Shown here piece after piece: positions 1-13,000 of a stretch of DNA of 64,000 nt; position 1 is the first letter of the stretch; each line of letters begins with the position of its first letter. This DNA is from Colius striatus (lineage: Eukaryota; Chordata; Aves; Coliiformes; Coliidae): positions 78,002,367 to 78,066,366 of the forward strand of contig NC_084760.1 of the NCBI RefSeq assembly GCF_028858725.1, read 5' to 3'. A program made the position numbers and the translations under genes. Below the pieces are notes generated by a model. That model saw only the letters and a list, made by a program, of their open reading frames with translations, had not been told where the DNA came from and made no database searches.

Positions 1-3000
1 TGGGTTTCCCCATCTGGAATATGATCTAATAATACCTTCCAAAAAGGTGCTTGAGAAGCATGACTCACTAATATTTGTAAATATCCAGGGATCAAAAGGC
101 TTGTAGATATAGAACGTAACATATTATTATGCTGATGTTCTCTGCCAATTTCCCTTCTCTGGAAGGATGAGCTCTTTGAATTTATGTCTTTGGACTTGGG
201 AAAATGGCCCCGCGAGACTCTGTGTTTTTATTGACTCCAGATGAAGTTTTCTCATGTTTACAAACAAAGCGATAACTTACTGACCTCCAATGCCCACCAT
301 GCAAGCCTGCCCTTGGATCTGGCTCCCAAAAGTGGTTCTCTCTGCTGCATGGTAAGAAGCAAAATGTTACATTTCTGGTGAGGAGAGCCAGTTTCTCTCC
401 CAGCTGGATGGCTCCCATGAGGCTAGCACAGAGGGAAATGCCCAAGGTGGGAGTTTTGAGAGCAAGCAGCCCATGGCAAGAACAGGGTGCTCAGCTGTAC
501 TGTAAGGAGTGGTCATGGCTACAGATATTTTGCAGACCAGGGTAGGATGCTGTTCTAGTAACAATTGGCCCTGTTTTCTCTGTCCTGGGATGCAGACAGT
601 TTACAATTCTCCTTACGAGGCAAATCACTTCTGCAGCTGCTCTGCTCTGAGGATCTTTCAGAGCCAGAAGAGCCAGAGAGCAGCTCCTGCAAAATGTTTT
701 CTCTAGCTGAAGAGAGCGTGTCACCAAACCAACATGGTCTTGGAAATGCTTGAAAATAACACCAGGGTTATAAACTTTCAGGTACTGGAGTGTGTGAGTG
801 AGTCTGAAAACTCTGGAATCTACTGGTAGATAACAATTCCAGAGAATGATTCTGCATAGTTGCAGTCAAAGGGCTTCATCAGTCTTTAAAAGACAGAATT
901 TACTTCAAAATTTACTAATTTTGTTCTTTGGGAACAGCTGAAAGTCTGCAATCTGGTAAGCGGAATGGCTAGCTTTTAATTGCTGGAATACTTATGTCTT
1001 TTGGAGGTGGATATAAGCTGTGTTATGCTTAAAATAACGTGCTTCAGCATTTCAGATATAGCTGCATTTCTCCAAATGCACTGTAGAACCCACTAGAGAA
1101 AAAAGAAGTGTGATGGCCAAAAGCCAACATTTGCTAAATTAGGGACAGAGGTTTTACTCTGGGGAAAACTACTTTAGTTTGGGGGAATTTAAAAAAAAAA
1201 ATATTATTCAAAAATGTTATCTTCATGGGAAAAAGAGGTTGCAGGAGAGGCCAGGGCTGACCACTTCAAGCAGGAAATTATTAACGATTCTTATCTTCTG
1301 GAATTTGAGTAGATTTGGTTGGTGATCTTTATAGAATAATATTTATCTTTCCCTGGTGGACTTTCTCTTTGTCTCCATCAGCTATCAGAATTATAACCTG
1401 GCGTTCTGCATGAGTGGTCTTGTAACTGTGAGCCAAGGGACCCAGCAGCAAAGACAATAGAATTACAGTTACATTTGTCAAATTGTGAAGACTTTTTGTT
1501 TAAAGGTTGGATGGTAATCGCAGGAGATTGGGGTTTGTGATTACTAATGGTCCTTCACTCTCCTTTCCCATGTGAGTCTGCCTGTACTGAGCTGCAAGAA
1601 ATTGCATGGAGCGAGACTTTAATTTTTTTTTACATGCTATTAATGTGAGTTAAGATTTCAATGTGTTTTTTCCCCTCCCCCTGTTTATGCTGCTTCTGTG
1701 TTTATGAAGGAAAGGGAAACCACAAATGTTCAGTTTGGGTCTTCCTAAATCTCTCAACTGCCCTGGGCAAAATTTCTCATTTTCTTTTTTTCCTACACCA
1801 CCTTATCTGTCCTTCCTCACTGTGCTATCTTGTCCCATAAATGCTCCAGAATCTATATGTTTGTACGACTTCAACTATTTTTTTTGCACTATCTTGAGCT
1901 ATTCCTGCTGCATATGCAATAGTAAACAATGATAGCACAGGCCAATGACGCTTTTTACTCTTTGTATATAAATGTGTCTAATCCCAGTTGTTGGGAGAAG
2001 TTGCTCTTCGCTTTCCTGCTTGAGAACTGTAAAACTGGAGTGTTGTACAGGCTGGCAGTGTGTTCTACCACAGAGAAAAATCAGTGCTGGATTCTTTACC
2101 AGATAGGCCAGAAATATATAAAAACTACCTTATCACTAGAGGGGCAGTGCTGTCCCTGTTACAGCAAGGTCTGTGGGCCCTTATTGTTTTATTCAGAATG
2201 GCTTGTGGTGGTGTGCAGCCCATGGACCAGACCACACGCTGACCTGTTGTGTTGATAGGCATATCAGAGACTTTTTGTACCAAATCCTAGGCTGTGTTTT
2301 CTCCCATGAACCAACTTCTTAAAGAGAGAGTAAGCTGAGGTGGAGGGGGAACTTCAACAAGGGATGACAGGGTTATTTTGGCAGAAAGAGATTGCCAGAG
2401 AGATAGACATATCCCATGAGCTTCTTTGGCCTCAGCTGCCTCTCAACAGGAGTATGATCCTGGTTTTGTTCTTTGGGGTTTAACAGCCTTGCCCCAGATT
2501 CCTCTACACACAAAGAAAATGCTCAGAGTAGCTTCAGTATGCTCAGGGTGAGGCCTTCTAATGGCCTGATGGGATCTGGGGAGCACAAGAAATATGAGGT
2601 GCAAGGCCAGTTGCATTTCAGTCTGGAATTTTCCCATCTTCTCGCAGCTAGAATACATTCCCTGGAAAGCCCAACTAGCGTGCCCCTCCATTAGCTGCAT
2701 GTTAATTATTAGCAGCTATCTCAGAAAAGGAAATCTTCACTCATTTTTCTCTTTAATCTCTATCTTCAGCAGAAAGCTCCTGTCTCCAGAGGGTGGCTGG
2801 CAGGAGGGGCAGGCCATTCCTTTAAGTTTGTACTCCCGTATCTGGCTTCTTAGTAATAACAACAACAGCACCATCAACAACAATAAGTTAATTTTTAGCA
2901 ATCTGTCTCTGCTGGGGTTATGACCGTACTGTCGGAGGGTGCAGGTAATGGGACTGCGTTTCCACTTCCAGTTGTGAGTCATGCAAAGGGTGAGGTAACA

Positions 3001-3472
3001 TCCATGCTAATGACATTCCTGTTCTCACGCCTGCCCAATGGCCCTCTGTAGCTCTTTGATGCTGTTGAGTCTTTCCTATGGTGGCATTTGCAGGCAAAGG
3101 CTTCCTTGGCTTGGGTGACTGTGTTTACCCTGGCTTCTCTCCTTGCTAGCATCAGATGAAAAAAAAAAGAGGCATTCCTCATCGCTACCCTCACCCAGGC
3201 TGAAATTCATGCCCTCTCAAAACATATGGGTGAGGGATACTTAACCTCGTGTACCTCCAGGCATGGGACCAGGTTCCATCATCATCTTTTGCTGTATTTC
3301 TCTTCCAGAATATGAAGTAGCCAGAAAAATAATAGAGTCAGAAACGGGCCAGCCTGCAGCCCGGGCCGAGTGGCCATGTGACCAGCAGGGGGGAGTGTGG
3401 GCAGCACGAAGGTGTAGTCACTTTGCTGACCGCAGAAAAACCAGCTCACCCACCAAACATGATCCGAGGGTC
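1..3472. other. Upstream intergenic DNA
   Basis: No exon, RNA gene or clear repeat was recognised. Open frames are short and lack family features. Confidence 0.6.
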
Positions 3473-3565
3473 TGAAGACCAGTGCAGGAGATGGGGAGTC
3501 TGCTCTAGATCGCTTTCCCAGCTCTGCAGCAAACCTGGAGTGTGACATGGGCAAGCTGTTCGTCA
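3473..3565 (+). repeat. Possible MIR-like relic
   Basis: TTTCCCAGCTCTGCAGCAAA, then GTGTGACATGGGCAAGCTGT, resembles the MIR core (CCCAGCTCTGCCACTTA, TGTGTGACCTTGGGCAAGT). Short and diverged. Confidence 0.4.
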
Positions 3566-4974
3566 TGGGAGTTGCCTTACCTGCTCAAAAATTACCTTTA
3601 GCTGCCCCCAAAATTGCCTCTGACTCAAGTCTGAGGCAGCTGCATGGCTAATCTCTGGAAAGAGACAGACACGGGCATCTTTCAGGGCACCCATACGGTC
3701 TTTCTCCAGAGACATCTTTTGGGATTTAACAATAAGAGCAAGGACGGAGGAGTATGGAGACTTTGGGTATACTGGAACAGGAACAGAATAGTGAGGAGAC
3801 AGAAGTGGCCTGTGAGAGTTTGAACTTTGTGAAAGGTGGAAGGGAAGGTAATGAATCAGACTGCTGCTTCTGGCTACAGAGGTTAAGAGGGAAAAGAAGC
3901 TGTCAGGAAGGGAATTGCTACTGGATGCAGACAAACAGCACTGACTAACCAGCAGGAAGGTGCAAATCCCTATTGCAATATGACGAAGCAACGAATATAC
4001 CCACACAGTCCATCAACTTTGATCAGAGATTCAGAAACACAAGGCAAAAGGGACTGTGGTGGCAGTCTCATCTGATCCGTATAACGTCTGACAAAGAATC
4101 TTCCTGAGTTCGCTCCTGTTGGAATTCAGGAGAAACTTTAAAGCTCTTTTCCAGAAAATAAACCACTGATTTTTTTTTGTTTTCAAAAAATCCACCAGAG
4201 CTTCTTGTAATTTCCCTCAGTTTTATTTTCACTTCATTTCTAATCTCCAAGGCTGCCTTGCAGCATTTCCACCCATTGGCTCTTAGTATTTGTGACTGCT
4301 AAACCAAAGAAAACCATTTGTTATTGCATTGCTGTCTCCAGTGTAAGACTCTTACACACCATGACCAGATCACCCATGACCTTCGCTTTCATCCAATGAA
4401 CAGGCTGTGTCCTGGCAGCTCTACTCCATGGCATCTTTTCCAGTGCTGCAGTCATCCTCTGGCTCTTCTCAGCACCCTCCCAACTCCTCCCTGCCCATGC
4501 AGTGATCCCAGCAGCAGTTGTCTTGGTGCTAAAGGCTTGGATAATGCAATCTCCCTTTTCCGGTTTAATATTTCCTGTTTTGCAGCCCAGCATCTTGTTA
4601 TCCTTGACACTGCATTTCACCCTGGCAGATACTTCATGACCTCCAAGTCCTCTGCACATTTCTGACTTGCTTGGGCAGAAATCTCCTTTTGGTAGGAGGT
4701 CTTCTGCTTTCTTCCACAGTCGTCAGTCATACATTTCTGCATTAAAATGCAGAAATGTTTGCATGAGCCAGACAATCTGTATTGTTCCGCACCAAAGACA
4801 TATCCTCTTCATTACTTAATGGTTCTATCTTTGCCCCATATTCAGATTTCAATAGGAATCATTTAATATATCTTTATGAACTGGATTTGAAGGAGTTGAG
4901 CCAAAAGCACCACCTGCCAAATGGTGACTCTTCACTTACAGTATTACTTCCCAAGACTTACTAGCTAGCCAAGT
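3566..4974. other. Intergenic DNA
   Basis: Nothing recognisable beyond T-runs. Parts from 4560 onward may belong to the same old LINE relic as the next entry. Confidence 0.5.
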
Positions 4975-5170
4975 TGTAATCCGTTTAATAAAATCCATGC
5001 TTATTTTATATCATCCTATGGCATGAACTAAAATGGCCTGAAGAAGTCCAAGTAAATTACATCAACTCTGTTAGCTCTATCAAGCAAAATTGTAATCTCA
5101 CTGATAAAAGCTGTCATCATTCTAACTAGATCCATTTTCTATGTATCTGGGCTCACTGATACAAATTCTG
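4975..5170 (-). repeat. Possible ancient CR1/L3-type LINE relic
   Basis: AATAAAATCCATGCTTATTT and CTGAAGAAGTCCAAGTAAAT, TACATCAACTCTGTTAG resemble the antisense of an L3/CR1 reverse-transcriptase region (typically AATAAATCCATG and GAAGTCCAGGTAAATTACAT). No reading frame remains. Recognised from memory only. Confidence 0.4.
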
Positions 5171-8100
5171 CTATCCCCGTTAATTCATTCCTCATCATTG
5201 AAAAGCTCACTAGCTCTCTGGGTGCCTGGCTGCTGTGCCACACAATGTTCTTGTCAAAGAACTTATCAAAGCCCCTCAGAGTCTTTTTCTGCTCTTTTTA
5301 ATGCTTTGCAAGTGGGAGTTTTTTGGTGTGTTCAGTCAAAATTGCTGCCTTCAGGTACCTTAGACTTCTGTTAATTTTTTTAAAAACTCTGCAGTCTCTG
5401 TTGGGAAGGAAATACGTGTCATCACTGTCCAAAGTCCACAACAGTTGTATGTCTTGGCTACAACTGTTCTCTGTCTCATTACTGGATAATTATTTCACCA
5501 CTATTTTCACATAGAAATGGATTAGAATTGTTTTATGATACCCTTTGTTTTCACTCTGACTATAAAAGCTGTCTTTAATTGCCTGTCCACGGATGTCTTC
5601 CTGTCCTTTCCCCATCAGTTTTCTACAGTTGCAATCAATTAAATTATCAGCCACATTAAATATTGCTACTAATTTCTCTCTTCTCCCTTTGTGTCTACAT
5701 GCATGCAAATCCATGCAGAGATGCCAACATCACATATTTAATTATTGCCGATGCTGTATTTTCCCTCCAAATCAGCTTTCTTTCTCCATTGTCATATTTC
5801 AGCAGCAATAAAAATATTCCGTTTCCCAACTACTCAGTTTTTGTTTGTGTTTCCCTCCCAGCTCATTTAGCTCAAAGCTGAATAGTTTTCAGCTTTGGAA
5901 ACTGACCCTTTTAAAACACCAGGTTTGTACATTAGCAGTTTGGACTTTATTCTGTTTGCCTGTAACAAATCGCATTGAGTCACACTCATTTGACCCCTAA
6001 CTAATCAATGCTTCATTTTTAGTTCCAGTAGTCTTAATCTAGTGCAGGATACCAATAGGGAATGAGTTTCCACCAAAGGAAACTGTTTTGGGAGGTCCAC
6101 CCTGACCCCTCCTACCCCTCTGCTGATGCTACAGATGTGTGCTACATGTTGCAGGGTCACCTTTCATGTTAGCCTAGACGCTACTAGTGCTACTCAGAGC
6201 AAAATATGCACTAGTCACGAGTCTCTGGAGATGCAACTGGCTGTTTTGCTCTTAATCCTGCAGTGCTTTGGAATCAGACATGCTTTGGTGCTTTCAGGAT
6301 GGGAGCAGCTGGCAATAAAGTGCCCTGGATAATTTTTTCATGTTTGGCAGTAAATGAATGTCTCCAAAGTGTCTGCAGTGATAGAGCACAGGCCATTTTC
6401 TGTAAGATGGCACGGAGTTGCTGTGCTGGCTGCCTCTGGTTTTGTGTTTAGGTGCCTCCAGCTAACTGTTGTCCATCAGCATCCAGTGACCTCCACATAG
6501 TCTACGTCCTGATTCTTGTCTGGTTTCTGCTACCTGGCCACATCTGGTGAGGAGACTGCTCTTGCACTGGGGGCCTGACTCAGTGGTGTCTCAATCAGAG
6601 ACCTTTGTTCTCCCACGTGGCCAGATATATACAGGTGTGACGCCAAGAGAGAAGTGCCAGTGTGATCCTACCAGTCCTCTCCTGGCCAGGGTGAGATGCA
6701 GACCTGGTAGAGCAGATAGCGGACCTGATAGCCACTCTATAAATCACACGTGCACGTTGCTGGAGAAAAGGCAGCCAGCTCAGGCAACCTCAGCAACTGC
6801 TTAATGAGTCCTGACTCATCCTCATACGCCAAACATTCGACCAGATGAAATTGGTGCTGGCTGATGCAGCTCCTCCATTCCCACTGCTCAGTCCAGAGCA
6901 AAATGAAAGGCAAGCGCTTTCGCCCGAAACCTGGCATGAGCCCCCAGCCACTGGCCTCAGCTCTCTGTGCCATGGGAAGCTGTCCAGCAGCGAGGCCAGT
7001 CTGCACCTCAGTCAAGGATGTATGTTATTAAAAACAACTCCCTTGCCAACCGCTTAGTTCTCTGAGGTGGTAGCCCTTGGGCTTCTCAATGTTTCTAATG
7101 TGTCAGAGTTGCTCTGTTACATAATGAGCTGACGGGATGTCCTCTTCCCATGGAATTCTCGAGGTGTAATCCCTTGGGTGAATAGCTACAGACCTTCCAC
7201 CAGCACTTTCTCTAGCAGCCTCTGCATCATCTCCTCACCACGGTCTCTCTGTCCTGTCCAGCCCAGTCTTGTGTGCCCAGACCTCTCTTCAGCCCTGGCA
7301 GGGCAGGAACATGGGTACTTGCACAGCAGATGCATTCATTAGTGAAAGAACTGAAGTACAGAATGAATAAGGCATTTTTATTCTGGAAGTCACCTCTTCC
7401 CTTCAAAGACTGCAAAGCCACCTAAAAGAAGAGGCCATTTAAATCACAGGCACAAATACTGCTTCAACAGAGCTTTGCCACTCCAGCCGTTCGCCGTGGC
7501 GTGGTCCCTCCGCTGAGGACTGCAAAGGATCAAAGCAAACTCCCCAGATGAAATTCAGTCAAATGTGTCGGCATGTGAAGGGGATAGTGAGCAGAAGTGT
7601 CAGAGATGGGACTGCTGGTCTCCAGAGCTGGGCTAGCAAGCCAGGCATGGCCTTGCATGAAACGCACTTATTCTTACTTTGAGCTTGCTGCCTGGCTTCT
7701 TTTGCTTAACTGTTTGCTTTCACAGATAGCAGTGGGTTGTGCAATCATTTTCTTTGAAAATGAGAATCGACTCACGTTATTCCACCTAAATGGGCTAATG
7801 TTGAGTGAAGCACAAGCTGTTTTGCTGACAGCTCTGGTCCACAGCCAGTGACATGTACTTGGGATGTTGCCTCAGTTGTCTTGTCCTGATGTCAGGTGTG
7901 TCATGGGGCCCCAGAACATCACTGCGCATGGTAACTGGGAGACATATAAGCCAACTCCCAAAAAACTAATGGCACACAGCTTCAGCTGTGGCAGAAAGAT
8001 ATTTTGAATGGGTGGGTAGGGCCTTTTGCCATCCAAGCTTCAGGGTTATAAGAATTAAAAGATAAAGTGGCTTAAGCATTTAGTCTCAGGTGGAGAGGGT

Positions 8101-10020
8101 GTTCTGCAGCTTTTGAAACTTTTGTGGGGTAAATTAGAAATGAAGATGAAAAGAAATAACATGTTGTTATTTCTAAAAGGTGAGGGAAACTTCCTTCCAA
8201 CTTGGATTGCTTTTTCTTGTATTTGCAAACTGGTTGGCTCTGGACATGGGCTACCCAGATATGAATGCATTGCTGTAAGAGTTACCTTATTGCTCACTTT
8301 CAGAGAAAACAAACTGCTAGGTACTTCATAGCAAGGGGCTTTTTATTGAGCAAAGACTCTGCATTTTCTTTCGGTAGGAAAGCAGCTTGCTCTGAGTGCT
8401 ACTCCTTCACATTGCAATGGTAAGAGAGCACTGCACTGTGCAGGTCTGGAGCACTGCCCTGACAGTTCTGTGCTGCCCTGCAACATAATACAGACAGGTA
8501 AGATGCCCACCCACAAGGTAACTCTCATGAAATGTCCATGAAGTGGATGAGGTAAACCTGCACTCGATTTTTTTGATACCAAGATAGAGAGAATATGATG
8601 ATTTGCAAACTCACATTGTTTCCTGTGTCCATTGTCATTTGGAAGAGGTAATAATGCCTCTTGGGGAGAAAAATAACATATGTAAGAACATAAACAATAT
8701 TGAAAAGCAGCTTCTCTGTCAAACTATAGATGTCAGAAGCTAAGCTCTTTGACCTACAGCTTAGTTCCAAAAAAAAAAAAACCCACTTAATTTTAGAGAA
8801 GCAGAGAATAAGCTGGAAATGATGAAACTGATCATATGTTTGAACTTTAATTTTGTTGATGGATGACAGTTGTACAAGTAGCTGCCTCTACGTTTTTTGT
8901 TTTAAACCATCTGGGCTTTTAACAGTGACCTTTCTGTGAATTGGTGACATCAGAAAACCTGTTACCCAATTCTGATTTTGCCAATCTTCTTCAAAAGTAG
9001 TTATATTTATGAATATCATATTTCTACGAAGGGGCATTTCTGGCATCTCAGGCATCTTAAGCCTTAGCCGTGTTTTGTCCTACTGGTGTAAATGAGGTTT
9101 TCCCAGAACTGACACTGGTGAAGCGTTGTCTCAAGCTGAAGCTGTTTGGACCAAAGTTCCTTCCTCCGAGATTTGCCCTAAAAACTCAGTTTCGAAATGC
9201 TAGGAGGAAAAAAGCTTTTGGGAAATTATAATTAGCAATAAGGAGGCTGATGAACTTGGCCAAGGTTGAGAAAGGCTCTCTCTCAAATTTTGTTCTCGAT
9301 AAGTGCTTGTACGGGCTTCATTTCAGTTCCTGACAAGTATTCCCCCCACAAGACTGAGAACTGGAGAATTTAGGAACCTCCTAACAACCAATTTGCCCTT
9401 GTTTTGATATTTTATTAGTTGGAGTATTACCCAGCTTTTTTTTTGGGAGGTTGCAAAGGTGTGGCTCAGGGCAGACAGCCACCAATGTACATGGGCATCT
9501 GTAGAGTTCAGAGGCAGAAGGAATTTAAGAAAACTCTCTCCTGCTTTGAGCAATCCAATGTGCTCTCACGAAATTGCTCACTGAACTGTGTTCAGTATGC
9601 TCTACCTAAGACGCTGATAAAATTGAAATCCTGTGTTTTGTAAACTGTGATTCAAAAGAGTCATCAAGTTTCCATTTATCCAAAACAATTTGTTGAAGTC
9701 TGGGGTTTTTTTTAAAGGTTTTTTTTTTTTTTTAAATGGCATGTTTTTGGAGTGTAGAGCCAGACACTAATGTACCTCTGAGATGGAAGCTTTACAATTG
9801 TATGTATGATTTGAGGTTTACACACCAGATAATAGTCTAGCACGAGTATGAAAATTTTTAACTGGCATCCAGTTGTAGATTGGATTGGAGCATCTTTTGG
9901 TTAATAGTTTATAGCCTGCACAGTTGAGTGGGTGGGATTTCCTGAAGGGATTGGGCCCCAGGTCATTTGTGGAGGTGAGACTGAGATGCTCATGAGTTAC
10001 TTGTGTGAAAGAGGGTCCGG
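5171..10020. other. Upstream intergenic DNA with an E-box/HIF-core cluster
   Basis: No gene seen. CACGTG at 6614-6619 and 6747-6752 and an inverted CACGT at 6753-6757 lie within 145 bases. A/T runs lie at 8769-8782 and 9704-9734. Confidence 0.5.
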
Positions 10021-10087
10021 CAGGGGGGTTTGGACTAAATGATCTTTTGAGGTCCCTTCGAGCTCTTGAGATTCTATGATTCTGTGA
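10021..10087 (+). repeat. CR1 LINE, truncated 3' tail
   Basis: GGGGGGTTTGGACTAAATGA, then GAGGTCCCTTCGAGC, ends in the CR1 terminal repeat ATTCTATGATTCTGTGA. Only the last about 70 bases are clear; where the copy begins is not. Confidence 0.85.
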
Positions 10088-13000
10088 GGAGGAGATGGTG
10101 CAAAGAGATGTAGAGTCACCCATGGGGAAATGGTGTTTGGGGATGGAGAGGTTCCCCATCTCACACCCTAAGGAAAGAGGAAGAGGCACAGATATTGCTT
10201 TGGTGCATATACATTTCATGCCACTCTGGTACTCTGGGAGGGGGAACCACAAAAGGCTGGCTGGTAGCTCCTCCCCAGCTGTTCACCCCAAGGAATTTCT
10301 AACTCCCAAATCTCCATCTTTCTTTGAAGAGGAGCTTTTGCATCTCACCAAGCAGAACCAAGCAGGTTGGGTCAGCGCGTGTTGGCAACATGCCTGTGCG
10401 GCAATAATCCCACCCTTCCTGAAGGGAGGCAGTAAGGGTTTCTCCTGCCTTTGAAGGAGAAGGAGGTTGCTGGGATTCTGCTGCAGCTTCTTCCTTCTAG
10501 GGGAGCACTGGTGAGTGAGTGGCCGGAGAAAAGACATGATTCATGACAAGGTGTATCCTTGATCCTGTCCCCGTGTCTCCAGCATTTAGTCTGACTGTCA
10601 GATCTATGGGCAGGAAGGAGTTCTTCTTTGATCAGAGAGACACTATCAGTTGAGGTTTGCTACCTTCCTCTTTGGTGCTGAAAGCTTCTGATAGTTGTGT
10701 CGGACACTGGGAAAAACCACAGCCTGCCACTGCCAGGGCTCAGAGAGCGCCTTACTTTCTTCTCTCTTCCTGTGGAACGTTACATTTGTGGTATTTGGCC
10801 TTTGCTACAGCTCTGAAGCATGATGTGAGGTGCTGGGAAGGGCTTTGTGGTCCACAGCACACATAACAGAGGTTTTGTGGGTTCCTCTGGACTGAAGACC
10901 CATTTGCTTGTCTTTGCAGAGAGCTGCACGTGGTGACTGTCCAACCTCTCTGTGCCTCTGTTACCGTACTCATTTGACGTGTCATTGCTGTGACTCTAGT
11001 TTGATTCTTGCAGAGGTCTATTTATTGATCTAGTCAATATTATCAACAGACACTTGATTTGCAGGAGAGGAATATGCACGCTTGAGTTTACTTTTGTTTT
11101 TGTTTGGTAATTACCAAAATGTTGAAATATGAGAACATGTCCATACCTCCTTCAGCAAGCAACATGTGTCCAGCACCTGGGACAAACATCAAGTGATCAA
11201 CCTCTAGCAACGGAACAGCTTTTCTGAAATTAGCCTTTGGTTCTTAGACCCATGGCCATGAATAACACCCACTCCCTGTGCTCAGAATGTAAAATATGAG
11301 CTCCAGGACAAATGATAATAAATGAGCCCAAATGAATTCTCCCCTCCAGGAAATGATTTAATACACAAGACTGCCTCGTCAGACGTTTCTCTGGGGACTG
11401 TGATGTAAGTGTAAGGTGAAGTACTATCGTAATAATTGTGTGTGTGTATTCCTACCAGCTCTATTATCTGGGGACATATAAGTCAGGGTTAAGATGTCTG
11501 TGCCTTTAGGCTAACATTACCTGTAGTTTCAGCAGGAAAAAAAGCTGTTTGAGTCTCTTGATCTCTCTGTAGATATTAAAACAATCCTGCTGATGGCTAA
11601 GGACCCGTCCCGTTACTTCCACTTACTTGTCCCTGCCTCTGCTGCTTGCTACAAAAGAATCAGAGACTCAGTGAGAGAAAGCAGAGATGGAGAGTTAGGA
11701 AAGGCAAGCAACTCCCCATAACCAGCTGTAAATACTGACTGCGGGAAAAGCACCCCAGGTACAATGTCAACCCAGAAAGACAGAGTGAGTGATGGTGCTG
11801 TGTGTTTGTGAGTATTTTTTCTCTCTTTCCAAGAGCTGAGGAACTTTGGACAAACATCCTGAGTGATAGAGGCAAGTGAAACTGCCAGTGGGTGGTGCAT
11901 GGGCATTTCTAATGCTTGCAAATACAAGCCTAGTGCTGCCCTTGCCCGCTGCATGTATTCTATTTATACCACAGCAGAGGGAGCGTTGGCAAAGCATCTC
12001 AGAGGAGCAACCTTTTGTTATACCTACAGCTGCTCCCTTCCCTGTTAGAGAAACCGACACAAAAATAATCACAATGATAGGGATCGTGTGGTTAATTGAT
12101 TCACTGTCTTGTGACTGTGCTGCAGCCGACTTGGCCATAGCCTGCTTATTGCATCTTGTGTTGCTGTGATTTCTTACAGGGAAGGAAGCACCTGAAATAC
12201 TTCAGGATGTTTAGAATCCATTCACCTGACTGTTTCTCTGCACAACTCACTCCATTCTGGCCTTTTTTGCGTGTCTGATAGAAGGCCATATCAAGATGTC
12301 GATTTTTCTTGTGCTGTTCTCTAGGCTCAGCGCTGAGGGACTTATATTTGAAATCAGAGATTTAGCTGCGTGTTAAGAAATAGCTCTGGCACTAAAACGT
12401 TTAAAATTACTCTTTGTTTCCCTGACTTCTCTCCTAATTTAGATTATCCAAATCCAGATTCCCCCCCGACTTGCCCACAAGATAGAATTCCAAGAAGATA
12501 TTGCTTTGTTTCATTTGTTTTTTAACATCCACATTTCTCACATTTCCTGTTCCAATTTCAAAGCGGGCCTGAGCTCCTCTGCTAACATTGCTTTGCCCTG
12601 CTGTTATTTTGGGGACCTGAGAGAGGGGAGAAAAAATAAACCAAGTGTGGGGAACACATTTCTTGCATTTCTCTCTTGTCGGCCACAGGTTCTTTTAGGC
12701 AAGTAGGTAAAGTTACTGACATTCCTCTCTTTTCGGGTCAAACAGAGGGATTAGACAGAGGGTAGTGCTAACATAGGTCAAGGTATTAAAAAATGGATGC
12801 CTAAATTTAGGCTCCTAATTTTGTCTTTTGAGCCCCTAAATAAGGGCTTGATCTTGTGCCCTTTGAAGTCAATGCCAAAGCTTCCACCAAATTCAGTCTG
12901 CAAGTCCCAAATTGTGGTCAGGTTCTTAAAAGTTCTCAGCGTCTCACAGCTCCAAATAAGTCATCACCCAGCCTCTTTGCAAATCACGCGTCCTCCCTTA

